A stretch of DNA of 64,000 bases from Aspidapion aeneum. Its lineage: Eukaryota; Arthropoda; Insecta; Coleoptera; Brentidae. The notes beneath the pieces were generated by a model that saw nothing but the letters and a program-made list of their open reading frames with translations, searched no databases and had not been told where the DNA came from. Where the stretch lies: positions 74,542,771-74,606,770 of the forward strand of contig OY755039.1 of NCBI GenBank assembly GCA_963576565.1, in the 5' to 3' direction. This document shows, piece by piece, positions 35,035 to 46,059 of this stretch; position 1 is the stretch's first letter, and every line of letters starts with the position of its first letter. A program made the translations under genes and the position numbers.

Positions 35035-35046
35035 AGAGGAGGATAG
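35033..35046 (+). other. polypurine tract
   Basis: The purine-rich gaagaggaggatag lies immediately before the 3' LTR, the position where plus-strand synthesis is primed. It overlaps the end of the gag-pol frame. Confidence 0.85.
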
Positions 35047-35462
35047 TGTTACAAATTTAAGTTATTTAAATTTTATAATTGGAATTTATTTAGGTTTAGT
35101 GTAGTATTAGTTCGATTTATCTTAAGGTTGTATTCTTAGTCTAGGTTTTAGTTGCGTTGTCTGTGGCTTGCGGTCGTGGTAGTGCGGGAACTTTCCGGAC
35201 GTCGAAGGCTGCAGGAAAGTTCGAGAGAGATGGACGATCCTATATATAGGGCCGGGTCGCGCACCAGGCAGTCAGTCACAGATAACTTTCTGTAGTGGTC
35301 GTGAGATATTAACACGAAGTTAATAGACCGATTATAGTAGTGAATTATCAGCGAGTTATTAGTCAGTTTAAGTGCGTGTTTTTGTACATAATTTGTCGAA
35401 ATAAATTGACGTATCGTTTTCAACAATTGCGAGTTTTAATTTGTCGTTGTGAACCTGTAACA
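35047..35462 (+). repeat. 3' LTR of Ty3/gypsy element
   Basis: 416 bp, with the same ends as the 5' LTR. By eye it differs at three positions (near 35112, 35357 and 35456). It is followed by the ATAT target duplication at 35463-35466. Confidence 0.95.
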
Positions 35463-35985
35463 ATATGTAGCTTAATTTACCGAATGCTGCCCAGGCCAAT
35501 CTTACACGTCTCTTGATTTCAGCTGTTTGGTTTTCTTTTTTTAGTTTAATAATTTGTCCCAGGTATTCCTCTACTTGTTCTATTTTCTCCTGGTTTATTC
35601 TGATCGTGATATTTTCATCTGTGTTTGTTATGATTTTTGTTTTAGTGTAGTTCATACTCAAGCCTATATTTTTAGCTGCTGTATCCAGTTCTTCCAGCAT
35701 TTTTATCAGTTCTACTTTCTTGCTTATCTGTTATTAAGGCGATATCATCAGCATATCTTAGGTGGTTTAAGTATTGTCCGTTTACTTTGATGCCCATTTC
35801 TTCCCAATCTAAGTTTTTAAAAACATCTTCTAGGGCCTGGTTAAATAGTTGTATCACCCTGTCTGACACCTCTACCTCTTCTTATGTGGATTGGCTTGGT
35901 TCCTTCGTGGATTTTAATTGATATTGTTGCTTCACTATATATATTAGCTATTAAATCTGTGTATCTGTGATCGATTCAGCTATTA
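35463..35985 (-). mobile_element. RTE LINE reverse-transcriptase part (minus strand), right of the gypsy insertion
   Basis: On the minus strand, broken frames encode an RTE reverse transcriptase: RGVRQGDT (near 35850-35870), LRYADDIALIT (35672-35869), then SMNYTKTKII and EYLGQIIKLKKE (35368-35700). The copy is 5'-truncated near 35985 and contains frameshifts. It continues across the gypsy element to 28907-28433. Confidence 0.85.
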
Positions 35986-36850
35986 ATTAAAAATTTTAAA
36001 AAACTGCCCATTTTACCCCCCAGGGGCGCGGCTAGAAATACTTTTAAAAATTAAAAAAAATATACGTTAGCGTTTTAGACCCGTTACACAAATTTTTTTA
36101 ACTATGACAAATCAATTTTCTAAAAAAAAAATTGTTAGGCCTTTTTCGACCCTACTTAATATGGAAGCAAAATGTGTGTGTGTTTATCCCTTATATCCTC
36201 TACACTATTGCACCTGTACATCTAGGTCTTACTAAATTGGTAGTTCAGACAATTACTAATAGATCTGCGATGTAAAAAAAGTCAAAGCTGTTAATAAGGA
36301 CCCTTTAATTAAAGGCAAACATTTTTATTATTTATAATAAAAAGTTAATTGACGTATACTCTGCCCTAGGTCATCGAAATTGTACCAAAAGAGTGCGGTC
36401 GACCACTTAATTTTAAATACTTCATAATTTGCCCCCGGTCTCTTAATTCACTTTATAATCAGAAATCACCTTATTAACAGCTTCGAACATTTTTTTATTA
36501 ATAGGCCTCTAAGTAATTATATGAAATACCAACTTAGTAAGACCTAGATGTGGAGGTGCAATAGTGTAGAAGATATTAAAGATTATTTAAAAATACATTT
36601 TGCCCCCATACGCCTCCTAGGGACCATATATGTGATATTTTTTGACAGCTGAAGAATCAGCGCTGGAAGGCCAATATGCGTGCCAAGTTTTATTACTCTA
36701 ACTTGAACGGTTAACAATTAAAAACATATATTTTGGTATTCTATCTTTTTAGCATTTTTATGCCCCTTAACAGGTCAGGCAGTGTTGGTTCCCACCAATT
36801 AGTTATTGACTAAAAAAGTTGTTATAAAACATTATCAAAAATTTCCTTCA
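35986..36850. repeat. right arm of interrupted palindromic element (family K)
   Basis: It is the inverted counterpart of 27560-28196: AGGGGCGCGGC near 36022, GACAGCTGAAGAATCAGCG near 36642, and CAGGCAGTGTTGGTTCCCAC near 36777. It contains a further small inverted-repeat element (36191-36578). Confidence 0.65.
36191..36578. mobile_element. small inverted-repeat element nested in family K arm
   Basis: The left ATATCCTCTACACTATTGCA and 'catctaggtcttactaa' pair with the inverted stretch at about 36530-36578. TIRs are roughly 50 bp, with more pairing inside (CTGTTAATAAGG/TTATTAACAG). Confidence 0.7.
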
Positions 36851-37367
36851 GACAAAAAAAAATATTTGGAATTGTTAGCTTGTCAAAAATATGTTTAAGG
36901 GAGAGCACAAAAGCGCTAAAACTTTATTAATATTCTAGTAGAAGAATTTAAGGTGTTTTCAGATATTCAAATAACAAATGACAAAATGCAAGAGTAGCAA
37001 AAAAATATTTCCTATTACCGCTCAACAATGCAGTGACCTGTGCAGCCAGTGCCAGCCGATCGGAAATGTCTCGGAATCTAATAGAAGCTCGCTAAAAGAC
37101 AATTGCGCACGTCAAAATTCTTATGTTAACCGTCCGTGAGTTTGCGACGTTGCCGTTGTGTCATAACCAAAAACGATCTAATTACTCTACCGGTAAAGTT
37201 AAACTTTTTGTAAAAATCTTCTTAGGAAGCTAGTATTGCGCTCAGATTGTAGAGAATTTGGTCTGGCTTATAAAAGTACACAACATAAATACCAAAAAAA
37301 TGCTTCCTTAAGGCAGTTTTTTTTACTAAAAAAATTGCGAGATTTTTGAGTCTTATGGGAGTAGGAC

Positions 37368-37948
37368 CACGATAAATAGAATAGACCGGTGTTCGAATCT
37401 TATATTGTCGAATTTTTCACGTCACTGGTGGTCCAGCTGATTTCTGTAAACAAATGTTAGATCTGATATGAACAACGGGACAACTAATATTTTTTGAATT
37501 TTTTGAAAATTAAGGCTATTTTCCTACTGTTTTCTGGTACATCCTTATACAGTGTAATTTTCTAGACATATTGTCGTTATTTTTTTTAAGCCCGCTTTAT
37601 TTTTTATTACACAAAACTTAAACTACAAGTCAAACTGAATGTGATCGTTTAGTATCAAAGGTGAACCGAGCTTGGCAAGTAAACAAAGATGTAGGTCAGC
37701 GGATGATTTTTGGACCTGAAACGAATACATTATTTTATTCGAATTTTAATTGTTGTGTAAAGAGAAATCAAGCGGGCTAAAAAAAATAACGACTGGTATG
37801 TCTGAAAGATATTATTTTAAAATAATATACTAAGAAATAGTAGGAAAATTGCCTTAACTTTCAAAAAATTCAAGAAATATTAGTTGTTCATATCATATCT
37901 AACTTTTGTTTACAAAAATCAGCTGAACCACCAGTGACGTTAAAATTC

Positions 37949-38014
<66 letters not shown>

Positions 38015-38046
38015 ATCCGAACACCGGCCTATTCTATCCACCGTGG
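37368..38046. mobile_element. 679-bp palindromic MITE with 8-bp duplication and TA microsatellite
   Basis: The inverted ends carry TAGAATAGACCGGTGTTCG (left) and, inverted on the right, TAGAATAGGCCGGTGTTCGG. AGTAGGAC flanks both sides (37360-37367, 38047-38054), the hAT duplication size. The arms share GACTTGTAGTTTAAGTT-like interior and CACGTCACTGGTGGT. Confidence 0.75.
37952..38013. repeat. (TA)n microsatellite
   Basis: About 31 uninterrupted TA units lie inside the right arm of the MITE 37368-38046, at the place where the left arm has only a short ATATTG. Confidence 0.98.
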
Positions 38047-38054
38047 AGTAGGAC

Positions 38055-38493
38055 AGGTATTTCAGGGTTGAAAACTTGGGGATGAATTACTCTCAAGAAG
38101 TTTGATAGTATATAAAAAATTGTAAATACACACGCGTTTGTAATGTTTGCCTTTTTTTATGTCGATATTGACTGGAGTATGTGTTGATATTGGTAGAGAT
38201 TTTTTGAGATATTTAACACAAATAATAGAGAAACAATAGTGGTCGACATACATAGGATTTAAAAAGTGTTTTTTTAATTTGCGGTAGTTTTTTACAGATG
38301 TTAATATTGTTTAAAGGACACTTTTTATTTTGTCCAACAATAATTTTTAATAATGCTTTTGGAAAATGCAAGCTGGGATATAGATAATAATAGATCAGGT
38401 TAGATTAACTTTGCCCATAAAAATAAAAATTCTTAAAAGTTTTAGTTCCTTTCAAAATTTGGCGAAAATTAAAAACCGTTCTAATTTTTTTAG
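38055..38493. other. intron 5, 3' end
   Basis: No repeat is recognised. It ends with the acceptor ctaattttttttag, preceding exon 6. Confidence 0.5.
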
Positions 38494-38655
38494 GATAAAT
38501 ATGAAGAATATTGCCGTTACACCCAAGAGAAACAAGCCAAGGAACTTATGAACAAGCAGAAGGTACTGTCGCAGATTCAGAAAAATTTTGATAAGACAGA
38601 GCTTATGGAACAAGCGATCCAGTCAACTCTGCAGTGGAATAGGGAATTTAATAAG
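38494..38655 (+). CDS. PHF10: PHF10 homologue exon, C-terminal side of SAY domain
   Basis: The acceptor ends in tttttttag at 38493, and donor GT is at 38656-38657. The exon is 54 codons, phase 0 at both ends. It encodes DKYEEYCRYTQEKQAKEL, then a helical region ending QWNREFNK. It corresponds to the charged helical stretch of PHF10 that follows the VIDLM phrase and ends in a FNSNLN-like motif. It is separated from exon 5 by a 15 kb intron full of mobile elements. Confidence 0.93.
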
Positions 38656-39480
38656 GTAATAACTATACAATCTTCTTTTAACCCTCTATAGTCCAGTAAT
38701 TATCGAATTTTAGCTTGCAAAAGGTGGTGTGGCATATGATGTTCACATTGGAGTCCTAAAAAAATTTGGGTTCTCGACCTTAGGGCCATCTTGGATTTAG
38801 TATGCACAAAAAGGGTTTTTTTATTAAATTATTTGGTTCCCGTAGATTTCTGATAAAACAGTTTTACAGACAATAAAATTTCCGATACAATCGCATTCAT
38901 ACGTTTTTTTCGTCAGATGACTAGTTTTTGAGTTATGAGGCTAAACGTTTCGCCGCCATTTTGGATATTGACCCTTTTTTTAGTGGTCTTTATCTTAAAA
39001 ACTGCTTATTTTTGAGAAAATTTGTAATAAGATAAAGCAAAGATTTATTAATAATCCACTTTCTGGATAAACCTGGAAAGTCAGGGATAAAACAAGTGGT
39101 CAGAGAGAGAGTCAGAGGGATATTACTTAAAAGTCTGGAAAGTCAGGGATATTCCTCCAATAGGAGTTTGAGGGGATATTCCAAGAATTATATCTATATT
39201 ACGTCCATTGACATCGTTAGGCAAACAATGTTAAGGCAGTATTAAGGTTGTTCAAACCAAAAAAGTCAAAAATGGACTTAACATATTCTGGCTCTGGGGT
39301 ACAGAGATATATTCTTTAAAGCCAACAACAAACGTCAAATTGGTCGAATTGCAGCGTTGTTAAAAAAGCTTTTAACATTGTAATAATCTACAGAATGTAT
39401 TGGGCCAGCAAACTAACGTTTATTCTTGTATACATTAAAATTATTAGAAAATTTGAAAAACGTCAAAACACTTCAATTTT
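38656..39480. other. intron 6, 5' part: no recognised feature
   Basis: It contains a CGCCGCCATTTTGGATATTG stretch near 38950 similar to motifs in other repeats here. A degenerate duplicated phrase, GTCTGGAAAGTCAGGGATA, lies near 39065-39155. No gene was seen. Confidence 0.4.
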
Positions 39481-39950
39481 GTTTGCAATGGGGACACATT
39501 TTGGCTACCTTGGAATTTTTGTAGCACGCACCCCCTTTGAATGGTAAACTTTACCTTTACACTTGGAATAGGGAAAGTGGATCTAGTAATATCTTGTTGT
39601 AAAGGTCTTATGAATATCTTGACAACCGTGTAAAATTTTTAAAAATCTCGATTAGTTTTTGAGATGTTTGCCTTCAAATTTAACATGGACCGATAAAATT
39701 AAAATTTAATGAGAAAAATATAAAATTCTGATTTAGTGTTTATTTAATTAGTCCATGTTAAATTTAAAAGCAAATATCTCAAAAATTAATCTATAGATTT
39801 TTGAAATTATTACAGAGTTATAAAGACCTTCAAAACAAGGCATCACTCGACCAATTTTCCTATACAAAATATAGGGGTAAAGTTTACCCCTTGACGAGAG
39901 TTCGTGCTAAAGAAATTTCAAGATAGCCAAAATGTGTCCCCTTTGCAAAC
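39481..39950. mobile_element. palindromic MITE related to 20986-21534
   Basis: The ends are GTTTGCAATGGGGACACATT and the inverse of GTTTGCAAAGGGGACACATT. The interior (AGGGAAAGTGGATCTAG, 'aaggtcttatgaatatc') matches the MITE at 20986-21534, but the termini differ. It is a relative, not a copy. Confidence 0.75.
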
Positions 39951-39964
39951 AATATCGAACAATA

Positions 39965-40316
39965 TGATTGTCGGGACGTGTTCCAGACGGGGATTATTCG
40001 TATCCTTGTGATCGACGTAGGAGATAGTGAAAACCAAACAGTTTTAACAAGTTCGCAGTGAAAGCATCAAACCATCAGTATAATTCAATGCCGGTAGGGG
40101 TATTTCCCTCTGAGTAGTTGTTTCTGTTAGTTTCACAAACTTATGCTCTACACGGAGCTATCGCCTACATTCACCTGAGGATGGCCCAAAAGGTCAAAAC
40201 CGGTCGTGGATTGGCATGGATCACTTGTTCCTGATTGTCGGGACGTGTTCCCGACGGGGATCATTCGTATCCTTGTGATCGACGTTGGAAATAGTGAAAA
40301 CCAAACAATTTTAATA
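39965..40316 (+). repeat. direct repeat pair of about 80 bp
   Basis: GATTGTCGGGACGTGTTCC and the following 'gacggggat...gatcgacgt' recur at about 39966-40046 and 40236-40316. Between them is a unique segment with GATGGCCCAAAAGGTCAAAA. This could be a tandemly duplicated short element, but its class is not recognised. Confidence 0.8.
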
Positions 40317-40394
40317 TCGAGGGGATTTGGCGTTTTTTACAAGCTTTTATTTAGCTTCAGATGTTCTGTCTAACTATCTATCAAATCTTGTGAA

Positions 40395-40830
40395 GCGTTT
40401 TTGACACACTTCCCATTATCCGATTTGGATGAAATTTGGTACACACATAGTGGTCCCATGACAATACAACATTAAGGAAAAAATATCCTCCCACCCCTAC
40501 CCCCACCTCTTCTATAGAAAAATGTGTTTTTGACACACTTCCCATTATCCGATTTGCATGATATTTGGTATACATATAGTGGTCCGATAACAATACAACA
40601 ATAATGAAAAAATGTTCTCCCACCCCTACCCCCCACCCCCTTCCATAAAAAAAGCGTTTTTGACACACTTCACTTCAAATGACTTTTATAAAATTTGGTA
40701 TATGCATAATGGTCCGATGGCAATACAGCCCAAACAAAAAATATATTTCTACCTCTACCCCCACCCTCTCCTTCCCCCAATAGAAAAATGAGTTTCCAAA
40801 CAACTCACGATCAGCGATTTCATTATAATC
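40395..40830. repeat. tandem repeat of about 130 bp, three full copies plus a partial
   Basis: The units start near 40395, 40524 and 40654 with GTTTTTGACACACTTCCCAT and end in a C-rich CCCACCCCTACCCCCACC. A degenerate fourth starts near 40787. Minus-strand frames here are only repeat translation. Confidence 0.85.
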
Positions 40831-40913
40831 TAGAATAAACTCTTCTGTTCTGTTATTGAACAAATATTTTCATTTAATAGAGTAGATAGCTGAGACTAAA
40901 AAGTAGAAAATAA

Positions 40914-41385
40914 ATTGGAAATTTTTTTTTTAAGTCACAAGCTTTTATAAAATGCACTAAAAATTAAAAAATAATTTTCTAACATTCTAATATTATCATA
41001 ATAATAAAAGCGATGGCCGCAAATCAAAGCATAAGTTAATCTAAATTTGTGATCTAAACACTTAAAGAATATTCAACATAGCGGTCATCAAAGATATGTT
41101 TGATGTGCCGCAATGTTATGCCATTGCCATACCTATGTCAGAGAAATGCTTAGGTATCTTGGGTCGGGTTGGGTGGGTTTGGTACCTCTGCATTTTTCTG
41201 CTAGATTGATTCTTGCAAATAGTGATATTTAATTGATACGGATATCTTATCGTCAAAATTTCCATCAGTCGGCCATCGCTTTTATTATTATGATAATATT
41301 AGAATGTTAGAAAATTATTTTTTGATTTTTAGTGTATTTTATAAAAGCTTGTGACTTAAAATTTTTTTTTACCAATTTATTCAAA
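40914..41385. mobile_element. palindromic MITE in intron 6, 73 bp before exon 7
   Basis: The arms 40914-41008 and 41271-41371 match inverted over about 95 bp, including AGTCACAAGCTTTTATAAAA and ATAATAAAAGCGATGGCC. The interior is unrelated sequence. No target duplication could be fixed. Confidence 0.8.
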
Positions 41386-41457
41386 TTTCCTAATAGTTTT
41401 TGAGAAAATCTAGGTGGATCCTTTTTAATATTACACTCTGTATATTGTTTATTATAG

Positions 41458-41650
41458 GCAAGAAAAGAACATCGTCAAGCGTCAATGGATCTTCAAACGT
41501 TTACGGTTCAGTACCCCAAAGGAAGAGTGAGACAAATTAAGAAACCCAACGTCGGCAGTTATCCAGTTGCTTTGGTTCCGGGACAGTTCACCGATTACTA
41601 CAAAGATTTGACTGCCATGGAAATAAACAATTTACCATTGAATTCCCTTG
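41458..41650 (+). CDS. PHF10: PHF10 homologue exon, conserved post-SAY region
   Basis: Acceptor AG is at 41456-41457 and donor GT at 41651-41652 (gtatgt). The exon is 193 nt, entering in phase 0 and leaving in phase 1. It encodes SMDLQTFTVQYPKGRVRQ, then SYPVALVPGQFTDYYK and NNLPLNSLG. These match the highly conserved PHF10 block with DLQTHVIQVPQGKY, YPVALIPGQFQEYY and YLPLNT. This is the strongest evidence for the identity of the gene. Confidence 0.96.
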
Positions 41651-43051
41651 GTATGTATTTTCCTCCCTTAAGTGACTTTTTCTCATCGAATCACTTGATA
41701 TTGTCGATTGCTGTAGTCATTGTTGTCAAAATATCCCATTTAAAAAATAATTTTAACTAAATTCATTATCGAGAAGAAAAGGTTAAAAACTTTTAAGTTA
41801 AACGGTTTTATTTTAAATTATCTACGTTATCAAAAACTACAAAATAATTTACATCCAAATTATTTTATAGTTGATTGTGATTCGTTCCCTGCAAATTCCA
41901 TCTGAAAGTTTCTTGGGTTTAGGGATGGGAACCGGACTTTTACAGACTAAAATAGTGGAAGCGGTTTCTAAGATAAATCCGGAAAACTTTTGCATTGAAA
42001 AATCCGTGTCTTCAAGTATGGACAGAAAGAAAATTTGTGCAGTTCAAAGAAAAACAAATATATAGCGCAATTCTACCAGTTCTTTACTCCTAATTATTGT
42101 AAGCGTTGCCAACAATTTTTGTGAAAAATTCCCCGAGCGCGCTTTGAAATTTCCTTAGATTTCCCTAAATTTACAAATCAGCGGTTCCGTGTGGGTCAAG
42201 TAACATTTTTCGGGTGTTATACTCTAAAATTTTAATTTTGAGCCTCAAACATTTTGTAGCAACTCGCGTGCGGTAAAGTAATTACTTTACTTTTATTTTT
42301 TTAGTTTACGAAAATATTTTTATTCTTAAAAAACACATAATAGTACTGTGAATAGAGGGGTTTTACTTTACAAAAGGTCGGGTGGTTCTGAATTTTGGAT
42401 ATGTTATATAGGTCGGTAGTGTAGTTAAAAATCCCTGCTATCTTGAAAAAAACCACCGAAAATTGGTGGTTTTTTTAGTTCCTACACTGCCCTTAATGCC
42501 CAAAAATGAGTAAAATCACGTGCTTGGCTAAGTTTTCAGTTTTTTTTTACTTTACACGGTACTGACTCCGTAAAACTTTATTCTCGTATAAATTTTGTGT
42601 ATGAAAGATCTTGTAGATAATTAAATCGCCTATAAAATCCAGTAATTGGATATTTTTTATATTTATTGTAAACGAGTGGGAGTAACTTTTAAGAGAAATT
42701 AAAATGATTATTTAGATATTTGGTGCTTTCAGTAATATAGCACGCTATTTTTATTTTTTAATTATTTTGTGTAAAGTGGTAAAGTTATTAGAAATTCCAA
42801 GTTTTTTTCGACATTTCGGAAAATTTCAGAATATTTAACTTTTTCGTTTTTCTTGCATACGCTCCAGTTAATCCATTGAATCGAAAAAATATCAGACAAC
42901 ACAATTTTCTACAAATCACTTTTATATGTTTTTTTTTCTACAATAGATGGCAGTTAAAAATCTTTCGTATGGGCTTTTGATCAGCCATTCTTTGAAATTT
43001 CCCTGAGTGCGTTGTTTGAGGAAAAAGTCGGTTATGACTTTTTACTTTTAG
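41651..43051. other. intron 7, with a decayed family-B fragment
   Basis: Between about 42343 and 42740 there is a diverged stretch of the outer arm of the 3.1 kb palindrome (TGGTTCTGAATTTTGGATATG, then 'aaaatcacgtgcttgg'). An open stretch at 41868-42065 after an AG does not continue the PHF10 frame usefully. The acceptor is tttttacttttag, ending 43051. Confidence 0.55.
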
Positions 43052-43206
43052 GGACAGGATTCTTTGAGTCTTCCGATCTGGATTCGGGCAGTTCCGATGA
43101 CGACTCGGACTCGAGCTCGACGTCTTCCAGTTCAGACTATTCCAGCGACGAGGATTGCAAGCTGTGCGCAAAACATACCTTACCAGTAAAGGCAAACAAT
43201 AACTAA
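43052..43206 (+). CDS. PHF10: PHF10 homologue, terminal exon of the visible form
   Basis: Acceptor AG is at 43050-43051. The exon joins exon 7 in phase 1 and runs to TAA at 43204-43206. It encodes GTGFFESS, then an acidic/serine tract (about 30 residues of S and D), then EDCKLCAKHTLPVKANNN. The acidic Ser/Asp tract is also present in PHF10 right after the LPLNT block. In full-length relatives two PHD fingers follow, but here translation stops. The CKLC pair could be the first zinc ligands of a PHD1 whose remainder is spliced on from a donor at 43186 (CCA|GTAAAG), with downstream exons outside or undetected. Alternatively this is a natural short isoform. Confidence 0.85.
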
Positions 43207-45234
43207 GTATATTTCACATTTTAATATAGAGAGGCGCGCACAGATCTTATTTATATGATGCAACATAGATTATACAAATAACGGATTGGATTTGATTCAA
43301 GTTAAAGTGGCAAATCCAAAATGGCCGCCATCCGGCTTTGTTTTTTAGGTTGATATTTCGTTCTCTGGGTTAGAAATGTCAAGTGCTTGTCAACCGCTAT
43401 TTTTGTTTTTTGATTTTTTTAAATTTAATTTTGGAGAAATCTAACTGATCAACGTCTTGGCACGTTACTTTTTCCATTAGAGTAGGAAAACTTCGAGAAT
43501 TTCAGCTTTTTCAATAGTTATGTCAATACCCACTTTTTTATTTTGATTGGTTGTAAAAACCGATCTCTGCTGTTCTATAATCTCTGGTAGTCCAGAGCCT
43601 AAGCCAGTTTTGTCTGCATTTTTGCGTACTGTAATGAAACACACGAATATAGTACGACACTATAGTATTATTTCACGAAGTGGTGCTCATCCCGAACCCA
43701 GTGCAGAGCAAAGATACAGGGTGTTTTATTTTTAAGTGCATCTATCTCAATAAAATTCTGTATAAAATTCAAATGTAAAGCTAGAGCAATGAAACTTGGC
43801 ACCGATTATAAGGACATATACACTTTTATTTTAAGTGATAAAAAAATTATACTGCTTTATTTTCTTCCAAGAAATAAAAAATAATATTTTTTTTTTGAGA
43901 AATTTTTGGTGTGGGTATTGAGTAGAAAAAAAAGTTCCAGAAGCTTATTTATGCAAGATAAGGTGGTAAAATTTGATGAGGACATAAAGAAATGATATCT
44001 CTTTAAAATCAAAATTACTGGACGGGTGTGACATATAGAGAATGGGAGTACAGGGGGGTTATATTTATTAATTCTAAATTTAAAAAATCTAAAAAGATTG
44101 ACAAGTATGTGGATTTCTTAGACGTAAGGATATTTTCAAAATATATATACCAAATAAAAGATATTTAGCTTTTATTTATATTTCACGAATAGAAAATAAA
44201 AATTAGTTTGAACTGTTAAAAATACAGGCTGTTTTTAAAAATAAATAAAATTTTTATGATCATTTTAAGTAGTTTTTTTATGACGACGTTACAAAACACT
44301 ATGGAAAACCGAAAGTCAGCACTTTACAACAATACTAGTACAGCTTTTATTTTATTAAATATTATTTTTTATACAGAGTGTTAAAAAGGAACTAGACAAT
44401 AAAGTTTTTCATAATTTTTTATTTTAGTGCTGAAAATTCAAATAACTCTAGATATGTCAAATAAACATCTCATTGCAATCACTATATTCTCATTTATAAA
44501 CCATTTATCGTACTCTTTTTTTTGTAATAAGTGCTACATCATTACCATTTTCTGAAAGTATTGAAGTTTAACCTACCCCTCCCAAGATTTTTCAATTAGA
44601 AATCTATTCTTGCAAGACAAAAATTAACCTAAGATATAAATATGTTTGTTTTATTTATTTATTTTTTATTTTTTTAATTTTTTTTTCTCTTTTTTTTTAT
44701 ATATTTTTTTATATACGCCTATTTTCTAACCTAACTTAATTTGCAAAAATAGACCTCAATTTGAAAAAAAAAACCACTCAACTATAAGACCATAATGTTA
44801 TTCATCAATGTGAAAACATACTAATCAATTTCCACATCTCTGATATTTAAAATTATAAATCATATTTATTTACATTATAGTCTTATGAACCAAATACATC
44901 TCTTCTCTCTTCGAGCTCGTGCACAGCAGACTAACAAACCCTCGAAGCTTCTATTGCCATAACGATCGTCTAGTGTAATTGTTTTTTTTTTAACTACCTT
45001 GCGTTGTTTTAACCTAAAGTTCTTTGGATTGAAGTATGATCGGGTTGGATAGTTATTTAAAAGAAAACAACTTGATTTTGGTTAAAAAAATAATGTATAT
45101 TTTTAAATTGTGTAAATTAAGAATATTTACATGAATGAAATTTCCTAAATCAATAGTTCTACTTGAAAATTATATGTATAAAAGTTAAATGATTAAGACA
45201 TTAAATTTTAACAAGAAACAAATTTATTCTAGCA
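43207..45234. other. 3' flank of PHF10 form, AT-rich, no further gene
   Basis: A candidate polyadenylation signal AATAAA is at 43749-43754. CAGGGTGTTTTATTTT near 43728 resembles a mariner-like terminus. The phrase 'agagcaatgaaacttggcacc' (43782-43802) is related to family K. Long T-rich tracts lie near 44640-44710. No PHD-type exon was recognised. Confidence 0.4.
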
Positions 45235-45790
45235 TGTCTCATTATACCTAGACTAAAAAATGAATATACATCCCATATATTCACTCTCACGCTAAGTACA
45301 ACTGAATTTCTAAAATCAAAATAGAGCAATAAAAGCATCTGTCACATACTTTTAGTACTCAGGTCAGATTTGAAGAAACCGACACTTATGTTAAAAGATA
45401 AAAGAAATGAAATACATCCTATTATAATTAGTGTGAAAATGCGGATACATCCCATATCTTTACTTTCACGCTAAGTACAACTGAATTTCCAAAATCCAAA
45501 CAGAACAATAAAAGCATCTTTCACCTACTTTTACCACTCCACCAAGATATTAGAAACCGATGTTTCCCTAGATTATGTGTCTTAAAATTAATTTGTTTAA
45601 AGACATCTTATTCTACTTAGTTTGAAAATTTGGATACATCCCATATCTTTACTCTCACACTAAGTACAATCAAATTACTAAAATCCAAACAGAGCAATGA
45701 AAGCATCTGTCACATACTGTCACAACTCAGCCAGGATCATAGAATCTGATGTTTTAAAACACTTTACCAAGAATATATGAGCTCAGTCAA
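45235..45790. repeat. tandem repeat of about 180-190 bp, three copies
   Basis: The units are marked by ATACATCCCATATCTTTACT at about 45266, 45444 and 45633, each followed by CGCTAAGTACAACTGAATTT and 'aagcatctgtcacatac'. There is no coding content. Confidence 0.85.
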
Positions 45791-46059
45791 TAACTTTAAG
45801 ATAGTTCTCTACTAAATATTGATTTTAAGAGTTAAACTCACTTGTTTAATTATACAATAGCTTTCATTAACCCACCTGGAGAGAGAATATTCACCTCTCC
45901 ATTCTCGTCTTCGGTGTGAATTTCAGTACTAGAAAAATAAATCAAATACTATAATTTATGAAAACTCACAGTACAAACATTGTCTCTCTGCGTCTAGAAT
46001 TTAAACGCCAATGAGTTGTAATTCATAGATTAAATATAGTGTTTTTATTCCAAACACAT

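Larger units (their letters stand above)
28908..35462 (+). mobile_element. full-length Ty3/gypsy LTR retrotransposon
   Basis: The 6.55 kb element has two 416-bp LTRs, a primer-binding site directly after the 5' LTR, a leader with tandem repeats, one uninterrupted gag-pol frame, and a purine-rich tract before the 3' LTR. It sits inside a minus-strand RTE LINE within intron 5, in the same orientation as the host gene. There is no env frame. Near-identical LTRs and the intact frame indicate a recent insertion that may still be capable of moving. Confidence 0.97.
999..43206 (+). other. PHF10: PHF10/SAYP homologue locus, eight visible exons, 5' partial
   Basis: Eight exons (999-1259, 13561-13684, 15331-15473, 21906-21998, 23271-23456, 38494-38655, 41458-41650, 43052-43206) each have AG/GT borders and compatible phases, and together give about 438 residues. 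The central exons match the SAY-domain region of PHF10 (BAF45a) and Drosophila e(y)3/SAYP, with stretches such as FMLQEQVSLYL, TSFKRKYPN, NLGLTAV and YPVALVPGQF. In the known family this is a nuclear PBAF (SWI/SNF) subunit that recruits the remodeller to chromatin. Intron lengths are about 12.3, 1.65, 6.4, 1.3, 15.0, 2.8 and 1.4 kb. The first coding exon and promoter are not in the window. Exons 1-3 are assigned by phase continuity and composition rather than strong homology. PHD fingers, usual for full-length members, were not found. Confidence 0.85.

Noticed and set aside
40381..40863. Gly-rich minus-strand frames (GVGVGG)
   Set aside because: They are translation of a tandem repeat with CCCCACCCC tracts.
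41868..42065. Open stretch after an AG in intron 7, possible extra PHF10 exon
   Set aside because: Joined to exon 7 in the correct phase it stops after about 12 codons, and exon 8 joins cleanly without it.
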